DNA from: Paramylibacter ulvae
GTDB taxonomy: Bacteria > Pseudomonadota > Alphaproteobacteria > Rhodobacterales > Rhodobacteraceae
Direction of reading: 5' to 3'
NCBI RefSeq assembly: GCF_014652655.1
Contig: NZ_BMZF01000002.1
Coordinates: 186,001-250,000, forward strand
DNA length: 64,000 nt
The first letter of the stretch is position 1, and each line of letters begins with the position of its first letter. The translations under genes and the position numbers were made by a program. Positions 56,283 to 64,000 of this stretch are shown in pieces. Below the pieces are notes generated by a model. That model did no database searches, had not been told where the DNA came from, and saw nothing but the letters and a program-made list of their open reading frames with translations.

Positions 56283-57518
56283 ATGAACGATCAAACCAGA
56301 CGCAAGTTTTTGTTAAACACTGCGGCGCTGGGCTGTTCCGCAGCGGCAAGCCCGCTGGTAACCCCCGTTACATTTGCATCCACACCGTGGGACAATCGCT
56401 TGGTTGTGATTGTGTTGCGCGGAGCGATGGATGGGTTGGATGTTGTGCGTCCCTATGGGGATAAAATGTTTGCGCAACATCGCCCCGATTTGGCAAAAAC
56501 CGATGCAATTGATTTGGATGGTTTTTATGGAATGCACGGCGGTTTGAGCGATCTTTCCCCGTTGTGGGATCAAGGACAGCTTGCCTTTGCCCATTCTGTT
56601 TCCACGCCATACCGCAATAAACGCAGCCATTTTGACGGGCAGGATTTATTAGAAGCAGGTTATGCCAGTTTGGATGAGCGCCGCCGCATGGGAACCAGCG
56701 GTTGGTTGAACCGTATGTTAACGCTGGTGCCAAACGTCGAAACCGAAACGGCATATGCCGTTGGGCAGGATGATTTGTTGTTATTGCAAGGCGACGCGCC
56801 ACACGCATCTTGGGCGCCAGGGCGGAGTTTGTTGATGTCTGCCCAAGGGCAATTATTGTTAAACCGCATGTATGAATCCGACCCGCTGTTCCACGCATCC
56901 GCAGAGGTGGCGATTGAATTGACCGAAGATTTGATGGCCATTGGTGATATGGATGGCATGATGGACGAAATGGACAGCATGCAAGACCAGATGAAAGCGA
57001 ATAATCAAGCGATTAAACTGGCAAAACGCGCAGGTGCATTGGCGGAATTTGCCGCCGATCGTTTGAACGAAGACAGCCGCATCGCTGCGTTTTCAATTGG
57101 TGGATGGGATACGCATCGCAATCAAAAGGTTATTATTCAAAAACCGTTGTCTCAACTGAGCACAGCGATTTTGACATTGCGCGAAAAGTTAGGCGCAAAT
57201 TGGGATAAAACGGCCGTGCTGTGCATGACCGAATTTGGCCGCACCGTGCGCCAAAACGGAACACAGGGAACCGATCACGGCACGGGTGGTGCGATGTTAA
57301 TGGCGGGGGGCGCAATTCGCGGTGGAAAGGTTTATGGAAAATGGCCGGGGCTTGCGGATGAAAACCTGTTCAACAATCGCGATTTAATGCCCACAGCGGA
57401 TGTGCGCAGCTATGGCGCGATTGCAATGCGCCATTTATTTGGAATTGCGCCAAATGATTTGGAGCGCGTGGTGTTTCCGGGACTTGATATTGTGGATGAT
57501 CCGCGGTTTATTCTATAA
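56283..57518 (+). CDS. DUF1501 family protein with Tat signal
   Basis: 411-residue DUF1501 protein. The N-terminus carries a twin-arginine signal (TRRKFLLNTAALGCSAAASP), so it should be exported folded. The mature part has the alkaline-phosphatase/sulfatase-like pattern VVIVLRGAMDGLDVV, SIGGWDTHRNQ, MTEFGRTVRQNGTQGTDHGTGG. The partner of DUF1800. Role unknown; a metal-dependent hydrolase is possible but not shown. Confidence 0.87.
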   Translation: MNDQTRRKFLLNTAALGCSAAASPLVTPVTFASTPWDNRLVVIVLRGAMDGLDVVRPYGDKMFAQHRPDLAKTDAIDLDGFYGMHGGLSDLSPLWDQGQLAFAHSVSTPYRNKRSHFDGQDLLEAGYASLDERRRMGTSGWLNRMLTLVPNVETETAYAVGQDDLLLLQGDAPHASWAPGRSLLMSAQGQLLLNRMYESDPLFHASAEVAIELTEDLMAIGDMDGMMDEMDSMQDQMKANNQAIKLAKRAGALAEFAADRLNEDSRIAAFSIGGWDTHRNQKVIIQKPLSQLSTAILTLREKLGANWDKTAVLCMTEFGRTVRQNGTQGTDHGTGGAMLMAGGAIRGGKVYGKWPGLADENLFNNRDLMPTADVRSYGAIAMRHLFGIAPNDLERVVFPGLDIVDDPRFIL

Positions 57519-57608
57519 CCTTTTGCAAAGTCCGCTGCGTAATTGTTTCTTTTTGAAACGCACTGTCGGATAAATGTGCAAATTTGAATAATCCCAAAGG
57601 AATAGACC

Positions 57609-59387
57609 ATGTACGATCCATCCGAAAATGACTTGCGATTTGCCATCCAGCACACGATTGGGCTGGATCAAATCAGCCATCTTGATGCCTTTGCTGATGT
57701 ATCCCCCGATCTGGTTGACGCGGTATTAAGCGAAGCGGCAAAAATCGCACGCGAAGAATTGGCACCGTGCAATAATTCAGGCGATATTCAAGGATCAAAG
57801 TGGAATTCCGATTTTACCGTTCAAACGCCGGATGGATTCAAAAAAGCACATGATGCGCTGTCCGCGGGTGGGTGGTACGGCATCGAAATCGCCGAAGAAT
57901 TCGGCGGCCAAGCATTGCCACATTTAATTTCCGCGGCTGTTGGCGAAATGTTTCATTCGGCGAATATGGGGTTTTCTTTGTGTCACTTGCTTACCCAAGG
58001 TTTGACACATGCGTTGACAGTATCCGCAAGCCAAGAGCAAAAAGAAAAATTCCTTCCGCCAATGGCAGAGGGTCGTTGGACAGGTACGATGAACCTGACC
58101 GAACCACAGGCAGGCACGGATTTGGCCGCGATCAAATCGACGGCTGTGAAAGAAGGCGATCATTATCGCATCAAAGGTCAGAAAATTTTCATCACCTATG
58201 GTGAACATGACATGGCTGAAAACATTGTGCATCTGGTTTTGGCCCGTGCCGAAGGTGCGCCCGAAGGCGTTAACGGCATTTCCGTATTTATCGTACCAAA
58301 ATTCTTGGTCAATGACGATGGGAGCCTTGGTGAACGCAATGATGTGAAATGTGTTTCCATCGAACATAAACTGGGTATCAACGGATCCCCAACAGCAGTG
58401 TTGCAATTTGGCGAAGACAAAGGCGCAATCGGGTATTTGGTTGGCGAAGAAAACCAAGGTTTGAAAATCATGTTTGGCATGATGAACCACGCCCGTTTTG
58501 GCGTGGGTATCCAAGGGCTGTCCATTTCCAATCGTGCGTTTTATCAGGCGAAAGAATACGCAAGCGAACGTGTGCAGGGCCGCCCGTTGGATCGCAATGA
58601 AAAAGACACCATCGATCACCATCCCGACGTCATGCGTTTGTTGGCAACAATGCGCGCCGAAATCGAAGGCCAGCGCGGCATGTCACTATACGGCGCGGCG
58701 GCATTGGATCGTGCACATTATGAAACGGGCGATGACAAGGCATTCTGGGCAGAGCGTTCATCATTGATGGTGCCAATCATCAAGGGTTGGTTAACCGAAC
58801 GTTCGTTGAACCTAACATCTGATGCGGTTCAGGTGCATGGCGGTATGGGCTTTATCGAAGAAACTGGTGCGGCACAGCATTATCGTGATGCGCGTATTTT
58901 GCCGATCTACGAGGGCACAACTGCAATTCAGGCCAATGACTTGATGTTCCGCAAAACGCTACGCGATGGTGGCAAGGCCGTGAATTCATTGTTGGCCGAA
59001 ATCAAAACCGATGCAGAAACCGCGAGCAAAGTTGACGATGCGAATATCGCCAATGCGGCGGCGGATGTTTTGCGCGGTACCAAAACAGCCCAACGCGCGG
59101 TTGAATTTATCCTGTCAAACACCCTGTCTCAACGTGAAGCGGCGGCAATTTCTGTGCCGTATCTGATGATGATGGGAACATTAACGGGTGGCTGGATGAG
59201 CGTGAAATCCGCAATTGCAGCAAAGGATGCGATGAATTCTGGCACATGGGATCAAACATTCCTTGATGCCAAAATCTCGCTTGCGCAAGTGTTTGCAAAA
59301 CACACGCTACCAGAGGTCGAAAAATACGCGAATATCGTATTTGACGGTGGCGCATCAATCGAAGCGATGGCACCCGAAATTTTGTAA
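57609..59387 (+). CDS. Acyl-CoA dehydrogenase, DmdC-like
   Basis: 592-residue flavin acyl-CoA dehydrogenase, longer than the standard 380-residue family. The sequence WTGTMNLTEPQAGTDLAAIKSTA is the FAD-binding region. The catalytic glutamate is in ILPIYEGTTAIQANDL, and a C-terminal extension follows from about residue 450. The length and the opening MYDPSENDLRFAIQHTIGL fit the group that includes DmdC, 3-methylmercaptopropionyl-CoA dehydrogenase of DMSP breakdown; long-chain dehydrogenases share this form, so the substrate is open. AAAGGAA precedes the ATG. Confidence 0.85.
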   Translation: MYDPSENDLRFAIQHTIGLDQISHLDAFADVSPDLVDAVLSEAAKIAREELAPCNNSGDIQGSKWNSDFTVQTPDGFKKAHDALSAGGWYGIEIAEEFGGQALPHLISAAVGEMFHSANMGFSLCHLLTQGLTHALTVSASQEQKEKFLPPMAEGRWTGTMNLTEPQAGTDLAAIKSTAVKEGDHYRIKGQKIFITYGEHDMAENIVHLVLARAEGAPEGVNGISVFIVPKFLVNDDGSLGERNDVKCVSIEHKLGINGSPTAVLQFGEDKGAIGYLVGEENQGLKIMFGMMNHARFGVGIQGLSISNRAFYQAKEYASERVQGRPLDRNEKDTIDHHPDVMRLLATMRAEIEGQRGMSLYGAAALDRAHYETGDDKAFWAERSSLMVPIIKGWLTERSLNLTSDAVQVHGGMGFIEETGAAQHYRDARILPIYEGTTAIQANDLMFRKTLRDGGKAVNSLLAEIKTDAETASKVDDANIANAAADVLRGTKTAQRAVEFILSNTLSQREAAAISVPYLMMMGTLTGGWMSVKSAIAAKDAMNSGTWDQTFLDAKISLAQVFAKHTLPEVEKYANIVFDGGASIEAMAPEIL

Positions 59388-59410
59388 TAATGTTCTATAA
59401 CCACTAAAAT

Positions 59411-59437
59411 GGCGCGATGTTTTCGCGCCTTTTTATT
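59411..59437 (+). terminator. Rho-independent terminator after the acyl-CoA dehydrogenase
   Basis: Perfect seven-base stem GGCGCGA / TCGCGCC (59411-59417 with 59423-59429), loop TGTTT, then TTTTTATTT. It lies 24 bases after the stop codon, before the RTX protease. Confidence 0.88.
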
Positions 59438-59535
59438 TGGCCCAATCACGCCATAATTGTATGCAATGCTTGCCCCAAGCAAAGTTATAAATAATAGTAA
59501 ACCCACGTGATTGCCAACAAACGGGAAAATTGAAT

Positions 59536-61137
59536 ATGATTACTGAATGGACGCCGATCGAAGTTGCAGAATTTATTATTGATGAAGGTTGGGATAGTGC
59601 GGCAACGCCTGTTCGATGGAATGTGAGTGCCGGCGATTCCATTAGCGTTCACATTTCTGGGATGAGCAATGAATCACAACAAGTGGCAATGTTGGCATTG
59701 GGAGCTTGGACAAGTGTGACGGGGATTGAATTTACGTTTGTAAACTCTGCTAGCGCGGCGCAACTGGATTTTTCCGATACTTCGGGCGGGCCAGTTGGCG
59801 GGTGGTCATCATCGGGCGGTTATATCTTATCGGGATTTGTGCATGTTGATCAATCTTGGATCGATACTTACGGCAGCGGTATCGGTGATTATGGGTTTCA
59901 AACCTATATCCATGAAATTGGACATGCATTGGGTATTGCGCATCCAGGGCACTATGAAAGTGGTGGTACCACATATGAAACTCACGCAGAGTTTTTGAAC
60001 GACAGCTGGCAGATGACGGTCATGTCGTATTTTTCACAGACCCAAAATACATATATCGACGCCACTCGCGCATTTGTTGTGACGCCGATGATCGCGGATA
60101 TTCACGCAGCACAATTGTTATACGGCGACAGCAATACAATCCGCACCGGCAACACCACATATGGTGAAAATGGGAATGCTGGCAATTATTATGACGACAT
60201 CATTGATGCCAGCGGCCCTGTTACATTTACCATTATTGATGACGGCGGCATTGATACATTGCGTTTGATCAATACGGCTGCGGATCAAAATATTGATATG
60301 CGCGGTGGTGGTATCTCGGATGTTTATGGTTTGGTTGGCAATATGGTGATTTTCACCGATACGGTGATTGAAAATCTCTATCTTGGGCGCGGCAACGATA
60401 CGGTTACTGGCAATGAGGCCGATAATTATATTCGGGCCAATACAGGCTATGACACGATTTATAGTCTTGAAGGAAACGATACCATTTACGCGCAAGATGG
60501 CCATGACGTCGTTTACGCTGGGGATGGTGATGATTTCATTTTTGGCGGTTCAGGATCTGACATCGTCGAAGGTGGTGATGGCGATGATATTATCGAAACA
60601 GCTGCGGGTGGTGATGAACTGTTTGGTGGCGCAGGGAGCGATTATTTAAACGGCAATTCACGAAGTGATACCATTTATGGCGGAACCGGAGACGACACCA
60701 TGTGGGGTGAAGGCGGGCGTGACGACATTCGTGGCGGACAAGATGATGATACCATTTTTGGTGGGAACGGTGCAGACATTCTGGATGGTGAATTGGGAAA
60801 TAACATCATTTACGGCGGATCTGGGCGTGATGTTTTATACGGCGGATCTGGTGATGACATAATATATGGTGGGGCTGGAGGGCGTGACCAATATTTTGGA
60901 GGATCAGGCGCTGACGAATTTATTTACCAAACTGGTGATAACAATGATCAGATTTTCGATTTCCAAAATGATATCGATTTGCTCGATCTTAGCGACATCG
61001 CGGTTGGTAATGTATGGGATTACGCCGCTGAAGTTGACGGGAATGTGGTTTTTAATTTTGGAAACAGAGACATCTTAACGGTAGATGCGATAACCATTGC
61101 GGAACTATCCGACGATGTGTTCACCGCCAGTCCGTAA
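59536..61137 (+). CDS. RTX serralysin-like zinc metalloprotease
   Basis: 533-residue secreted protease. The zinc motif HEIGHALGIAH (HExxHxxGxxH) lies at residues 126-136, with a downstream methionine (MTVMSYFSQ) that could form the Met-turn of metzincins. From about residue 285 to 460 are glycine/aspartate nonapeptide repeats of the GGxGxDxxx type that bind calcium. There is no N-terminal signal, as expected for type I secretion; no transporter genes are nearby. GGGAAAA precedes the ATG. Confidence 0.9.
   Translation: MITEWTPIEVAEFIIDEGWDSAATPVRWNVSAGDSISVHISGMSNESQQVAMLALGAWTSVTGIEFTFVNSASAAQLDFSDTSGGPVGGWSSSGGYILSGFVHVDQSWIDTYGSGIGDYGFQTYIHEIGHALGIAHPGHYESGGTTYETHAEFLNDSWQMTVMSYFSQTQNTYIDATRAFVVTPMIADIHAAQLLYGDSNTIRTGNTTYGENGNAGNYYDDIIDASGPVTFTIIDDGGIDTLRLINTAADQNIDMRGGGISDVYGLVGNMVIFTDTVIENLYLGRGNDTVTGNEADNYIRANTGYDTIYSLEGNDTIYAQDGHDVVYAGDGDDFIFGGSGSDIVEGGDGDDIIETAAGGDELFGGAGSDYLNGNSRSDTIYGGTGDDTMWGEGGRDDIRGGQDDDTIFGGNGADILDGELGNNIIYGGSGRDVLYGGSGDDIIYGGAGGRDQYFGGSGADEFIYQTGDNNDQIFDFQNDIDLLDLSDIAVGNVWDYAAEVDGNVVFNFGNRDILTVDAITIAELSDDVFTASP
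60391..60930 (+). repeat. RTX nonapeptide repeat region
   Basis: Within the metalloprotease, repeats such as GDGDDFIFGG, GTGDDTMWG, GNGADILDG and GSGDDIIYG recur in steps of about 27 bases. They encode the calcium-binding beta-roll that folds after secretion. The GA-rich DNA is a product of the peptide repeat and not a mobile element. Confidence 0.85.
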
Positions 61138-61252
61138 GGTTAGTTGTGTGAATAACCCAAAGTAGAAGGAATGGTGCTTTTCTTTTTAGTACGAGATCGT
61201 TTAAATCTGGATTTAAGTAATTAACTAAGTGAGCATCCAGATAGGAAGCATT

Positions 61253-62320
61253 ATGAACCCGTATCAAAACCTAGATCAAAGGGCGTTTTGGGCGCCCGCA
61301 GTTGGCAAACGTGACATGCTCGAAATATCCGAGCTTTGGTCCCCAAAATTCCCGATTAAACCAAGCAGCAAAGTTGCAACATTTGGATCGTGCTTCGCGC
61401 AACACTTTAGCAAAGCGCTCACCAAAAACGGGTTTCGCTGGAACAATACGGAACCGACACCTGACGGTTTGTCCGATGAAAACGCACTATTGTATAATTA
61501 TGGTGTTTTTACTTGCCGTACTGGCAATATTTACACGACATCGCTTTTGTTACAGTGGACAAAATGGGCGCTGGGCAAGGAAAAACCACCAGCGGAATAT
61601 TGGGAAAAAGATGGGCGCATTTATGACCCGTTCCGCCCACGTGTAGAGCCAAACGGTTTTGCCAGTGTTGATGAAATGATTGCATCGCGTGACATGTGTA
61701 TCGAGGCATTCAAAGCCGCGATTGTTGATTCAAAAATATTTGTGTTCACATTGGGCTTAACCGAAAGCTGGATCAATAAATCAGGTGGATATGAATATCC
61801 AATGTGCCCAGGTACGGTTGCCGGTGATTTTGATGAAAAGGAACATACTTTTGTGAATCAGGATTACAAGTTGATCCACAAAAATTTGACGGATGCGCTG
61901 AAACTGATGAAAGAAGCAAATCGCGCGTTGCGGTTCTTGTTGACGGTTTCACCTGTTCCGTTAACCGCAACCATGTCTGGAAATCATGTTCTGGTCGCAA
62001 CGATGCATTCAAAATCGATACTACGAGCGGTTGCAGGTGATATTGCAACCAATCGTCGCAATGTTGATTATTTCCCGTCTTATGAAATCATCAGTAGCTT
62101 TCCGTTTCGCGGTGAATTTTTTGCGCAAAACCTTCGCAGCGTAGAACAACGTGGTGTTGATCATGTGATGGCAAATTTCTTTGCAGGGCTTGGTATTGAT
62201 GTTGAAAAAATCAAAGCAGACAAAGCCGAACGCACACAGCGCGCCGCAAAACGCAAAGAAGAAGCAAACGAATTGGTTTGCGAAGAAGAACTATTGGCCG
62301 CTTTCGGAGACAAAAAATGA
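61253..62320 (+). CDS. GSCFA domain protein
   Basis: 355-residue protein with the family signature GSCFAQHFSKAL at about residues 43-54, whose serine fits an SGNH-like hydrolase fold. No signal peptide, so the protein is probably cytoplasmic. Proteins of this family accompany polysaccharide genes in marine bacteria, but no function is established. The ATG at 61253 follows AGGA; the open frame to 61229 is rejected. The next gene overlaps its stop by four bases. Confidence 0.82.
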   Translation: MNPYQNLDQRAFWAPAVGKRDMLEISELWSPKFPIKPSSKVATFGSCFAQHFSKALTKNGFRWNNTEPTPDGLSDENALLYNYGVFTCRTGNIYTTSLLLQWTKWALGKEKPPAEYWEKDGRIYDPFRPRVEPNGFASVDEMIASRDMCIEAFKAAIVDSKIFVFTLGLTESWINKSGGYEYPMCPGTVAGDFDEKEHTFVNQDYKLIHKNLTDALKLMKEANRALRFLLTVSPVPLTATMSGNHVLVATMHSKSILRAVAGDIATNRRNVDYFPSYEIISSFPFRGEFFAQNLRSVEQRGVDHVMANFFAGLGIDVEKIKADKAERTQRAAKRKEEANELVCEEELLAAFGDKK

Positions 62321-63090
62321 AGATCGCCGCAATTGGTAATAGCCACATTGGTGCATTGAAATTGGGCTGGGATTCAATTTCAAAAAAGCACAAAGACGTC
62401 GAAATTACATTTTTTGCTGCGGCTCGTGAAGCGTTGCAGGATATGGAATTGAAAGATGGAAAATTGGTTCCGACCAATGACGTGTTGGCGCGTCGATTGG
62501 AACAATTTTCAAACGGTGTATCGGCAATTGACCCTGAACAATATGATGCATTTTTCATTGTCGGGGGCTGGAAGATTTTTCCAGTGGATAAGCGTACTTC
62601 AACCGCAGTTCAATCAACCATCGCTTCGGATAGTTTTGAAAACACTGTTGGCGGAAACTTGGCAAAACTGTTGCGCTCCGCGACCGACAAACCAATTTAT
62701 CTGGGCCACAATCCATTGCGCGCACAGTCCAAGGCATTCGTCAAAGAGTTTAAATCAATGTCGCTTAGTTATGCCCAACGTATCGATGCCGTTCAAAAGG
62801 TTGCGCAAGAACATTCTGTAACTGTGGTTTCACAGCCCGTTAAAACGCGAAGTTCTGAATTTTCGACGGTTGAAAAATATGCGAAATCTTCTGCGCGTTT
62901 ACGTTCTGCGCAACTCAACGATGTAATCGAAGAAAAGAAAAAACGGAATGAAAAGCGTATTGCGTTGGGTAAAAAGCCACTAAAAATCGCGAACCCAAAA
63001 AAACTAAGCCATGGCAAAAATGAGAAAAGCCATATGAACGGTGATTATGGTGCATTATATATGTCCGCTTTGTTAAGCACGATGAAATAA
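62317..63090 (+). CDS. Putative SGNH-fold protein, unnamed family
   Basis: 257-residue protein not matched to a named family by eye. Features that suggest an SGNH hydrolase are the opening GNSHIGALKLGW (a serine block), YDAFFIVGGWKIF, HNPLRAQSK, QPVKTRSSEFST and the end block EKSHMNGDYGALYM, where the histidine could be catalytic. A lysine-rich insert (about residues 205-240) is absent in the paralogue next to it. The aspartate usually three residues before that histidine is replaced by glutamate (ExxH). Translationally coupled to the GSCFA gene (ATGA). Confidence 0.7.
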   Translation: MKIAAIGNSHIGALKLGWDSISKKHKDVEITFFAAAREALQDMELKDGKLVPTNDVLARRLEQFSNGVSAIDPEQYDAFFIVGGWKIFPVDKRTSTAVQSTIASDSFENTVGGNLAKLLRSATDKPIYLGHNPLRAQSKAFVKEFKSMSLSYAQRIDAVQKVAQEHSVTVVSQPVKTRSSEFSTVEKYAKSSARLRSAQLNDVIEEKKKRNEKRIALGKKPLKIANPKKLSHGKNEKSHMNGDYGALYMSALLSTMK

Positions 63091-63122
63091 CGATCCGTGA
63101 TGGTGTTTAGCTGGAGAATATC

Positions 63123-63815
63123 GTGAAAAAAATTGCGTTGATCGGGAATAGCCATGCTGGCGCGCTCAAATAAGGTTGGGACGTTATCTGCGAAGAGTTT
63201 CCAGATGTGTCGGTTACGTTTTTCAGCTCTGCACGTAGAACACTTGGTCAGCTAGAGATCAGCGAAGACAAGTTAATTGCAAATAATGACGAACTAAAAT
63301 CAAAACTTGAATTGTCTTCAAACGGATTGGATAGCATTGATTCCAACGCGTATGATGCATTTTTTGTAATCGGTGGCCAAAAAATATTTGCAGAAGATAA
63401 TCGCCTGTCAGCTGCTGTTAAAAAACTGCTTATGGAAGATGGTTTCAAAACAAGCGTGGGTGCCGTTGTTGTGTTGCGGTTGCGTCAAATAACACAAAAA
63501 CCGATTTGGTTTTCGCCTAATCCGCTAAAAGCGCATTTTGATGATTACATTCAACAATGGAACAACAAAGCGATCGCGTTTGACGATCGAATTAATATGT
63601 TATCAGAAGTATTATCGGAAATAGATGTATCGGTGTTTGCCCAACCAAAAGAAACGCGTAACTCCGAATTTTCCACATCTGAAAAATTTGCTCGTCAGCA
63701 ACCCACATCCACACAGAGTAAACGAAATGGTGGCGATCGGGCACATATGAACGAAGCTTACGGCGTGATCTATATGCGTGCATTTGCCCAACATTTGTCG
63801 GCGCAATTATCATAG
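63123..63815 (+). pseudogene. Second SGNH-like paralogue, broken by an in-frame TAA
   Basis: The frame starts with a GTG after GGAG (63113) and reads KKIALIGNSHAGALK, then TAA at 63171-63173, then GWDVICEEFPDVSVTFF and an intact 202-residue remainder. The upstream paralogue has leucine at this place (ALKLGW), so one base change explains the stop. The rest has no further stops and keeps QPKETRNSEFST and DRAHMNEAYG, with the DxxH that the intact copy lacks. Reinitiation at the GTG at 63207 would omit the serine block. It is either a recent pseudogene or a sequencing error. Confidence 0.8.
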
Positions 63816-63816
63816 G

Positions 63817-64000
63817 CTACTTTAGAATTGATTTGATCATCTCAAAGTTTTCAACTCCAAATCCTTGATTAAGAGCAAAGTTGAAAAAGTTTTGCTTTAT
63901 TTGCTCTGAACGCTCTTTTTTGATCAGCTTTTTCAATTTTCTTTCGGCAAGGTTTTTATGTGGTTCAAACCCAAATTTGCGGGCATGTTCGACAATGCGA
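63817..64000 (-). CDS. C-terminal end of a possible RecX-like protein
   Basis: The last 60 residues of a minus-strand gene that enters from the right edge: RIVEHARKFGFEPHKN, then AERKLKKLIKKERSEQIKQN, then FFNFALNQGFGVENFEMIK. The charged helices ending in a GFxxxxxxxI pattern recall RecX, the regulator of RecA, but the match is weak and the rest is missing. Its stop lies one base after the pseudogene stop on the opposite strand. Confidence 0.35.
   Translation of the reverse strand, partial: RIVEHARKFGFEPHKNLAERKLKKLIKKERSEQIKQNFFNFALNQGFGVENFEMIKSILK

Noticed and set aside
57545-57559. A GTTTC-TTTTT-GAAAC stem between the DUF1501 and acyl-CoA dehydrogenase genes
   Set aside because: Five AT-rich base pairs without a following T-run; too weak to call a terminator.
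60391-60930. Regular repeats that could suggest a CRISPR or a tandem satellite
   Set aside because: They are in-frame nonapeptide codons of the RTX protease with diverging bases, not identical repeats with spacers.

Overview
The window looks like an origin-proximal piece of chromosome from a marine alphaproteobacterium of the Rhodobacterales/Rhodobacteraceae type, with a lower GC content than most of that group (mid-40s percent by eye). The assignment rests on gene order and protein style: mnmE-mnmG-rsmG-parA-parB beside rho, maf-aroE-coaE-dnaQ next to secB, rimP-nusA-ylxR-infB, hslV-hslU, hemW-rdgB-rph near hrcA-grpE, and a CGFC glutaredoxin. No rRNA, tRNA, CRISPR array, transposase or phage gene was found. 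Almost all sequence is coding; the only gene-free stretch over 300 bases is 36299-36767.

Left part (1-21 kb). Partial fadH, a proline iminopeptidase, ubiG, a MarR regulator, glutaredoxin, comF, an NDUFAF5-like methyltransferase, hemH, mutT-argJ, a parvulin isomerase, secA with a clear terminator, a phosphate-binding-like/OmpA fusion, radC, map-sfsA, a cinA-like gene with a GNAT gene, a fatty acid desaturase, a LysR regulator and a DUF900 esterase. Next (21-30 kb) come the rimP-nusA-ylxR-infB transcription/translation operon, an orphan KpsS-like protein, hslVU and a 3-hydroxyisobutyrate dehydrogenase.

Central part (30-44 kb). The genes left of about 36.3 kb are mostly on the minus strand (smr, mltA, timA-like, dnaQ, coaE, aroE, maf) and those to the right are on the plus strand (hemJ, rho, mnmE, mnmG, rsmG, parA, parB). 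The AT-rich gap between them (36299-36767) holds two perfect and several near-perfect DnaA boxes and is very probably the chromosomal origin, oriC. Three perfect 16-bp parS sites lie 3.4-5.4 kb to its right, next to parA and parB. A fourth, split by a 9-bp insertion, lies in the rho leader. Replication initiation and segregation are therefore encoded together here.

Right part (44-64 kb). hemW-rdgB-rph, then a small capsule-export module (kpsT, kpsE, divergent kpsM) that seems inserted before hrcA-grpE, a VOC protein, mutS, a DUF1800/DUF1501 pair, a DmdC-like acyl-CoA dehydrogenase, an RTX serralysin-like metalloprotease, and a GSCFA protein translationally coupled to a putative SGNH-fold protein. 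A paralogue of that protein follows, interrupted by one in-frame TAA. The end of a possibly RecX-like gene closes the window.

The points most worth a second look are the oriC/parS arrangement with the split parS, the GSCFA/SGNH-like pair with its decaying paralogue, the capsule-export insertion, and the terminator and hairpins in the rimP-nusA-ylxR-infB operon. All functional calls come from reading motifs and gene order; no database search was run.
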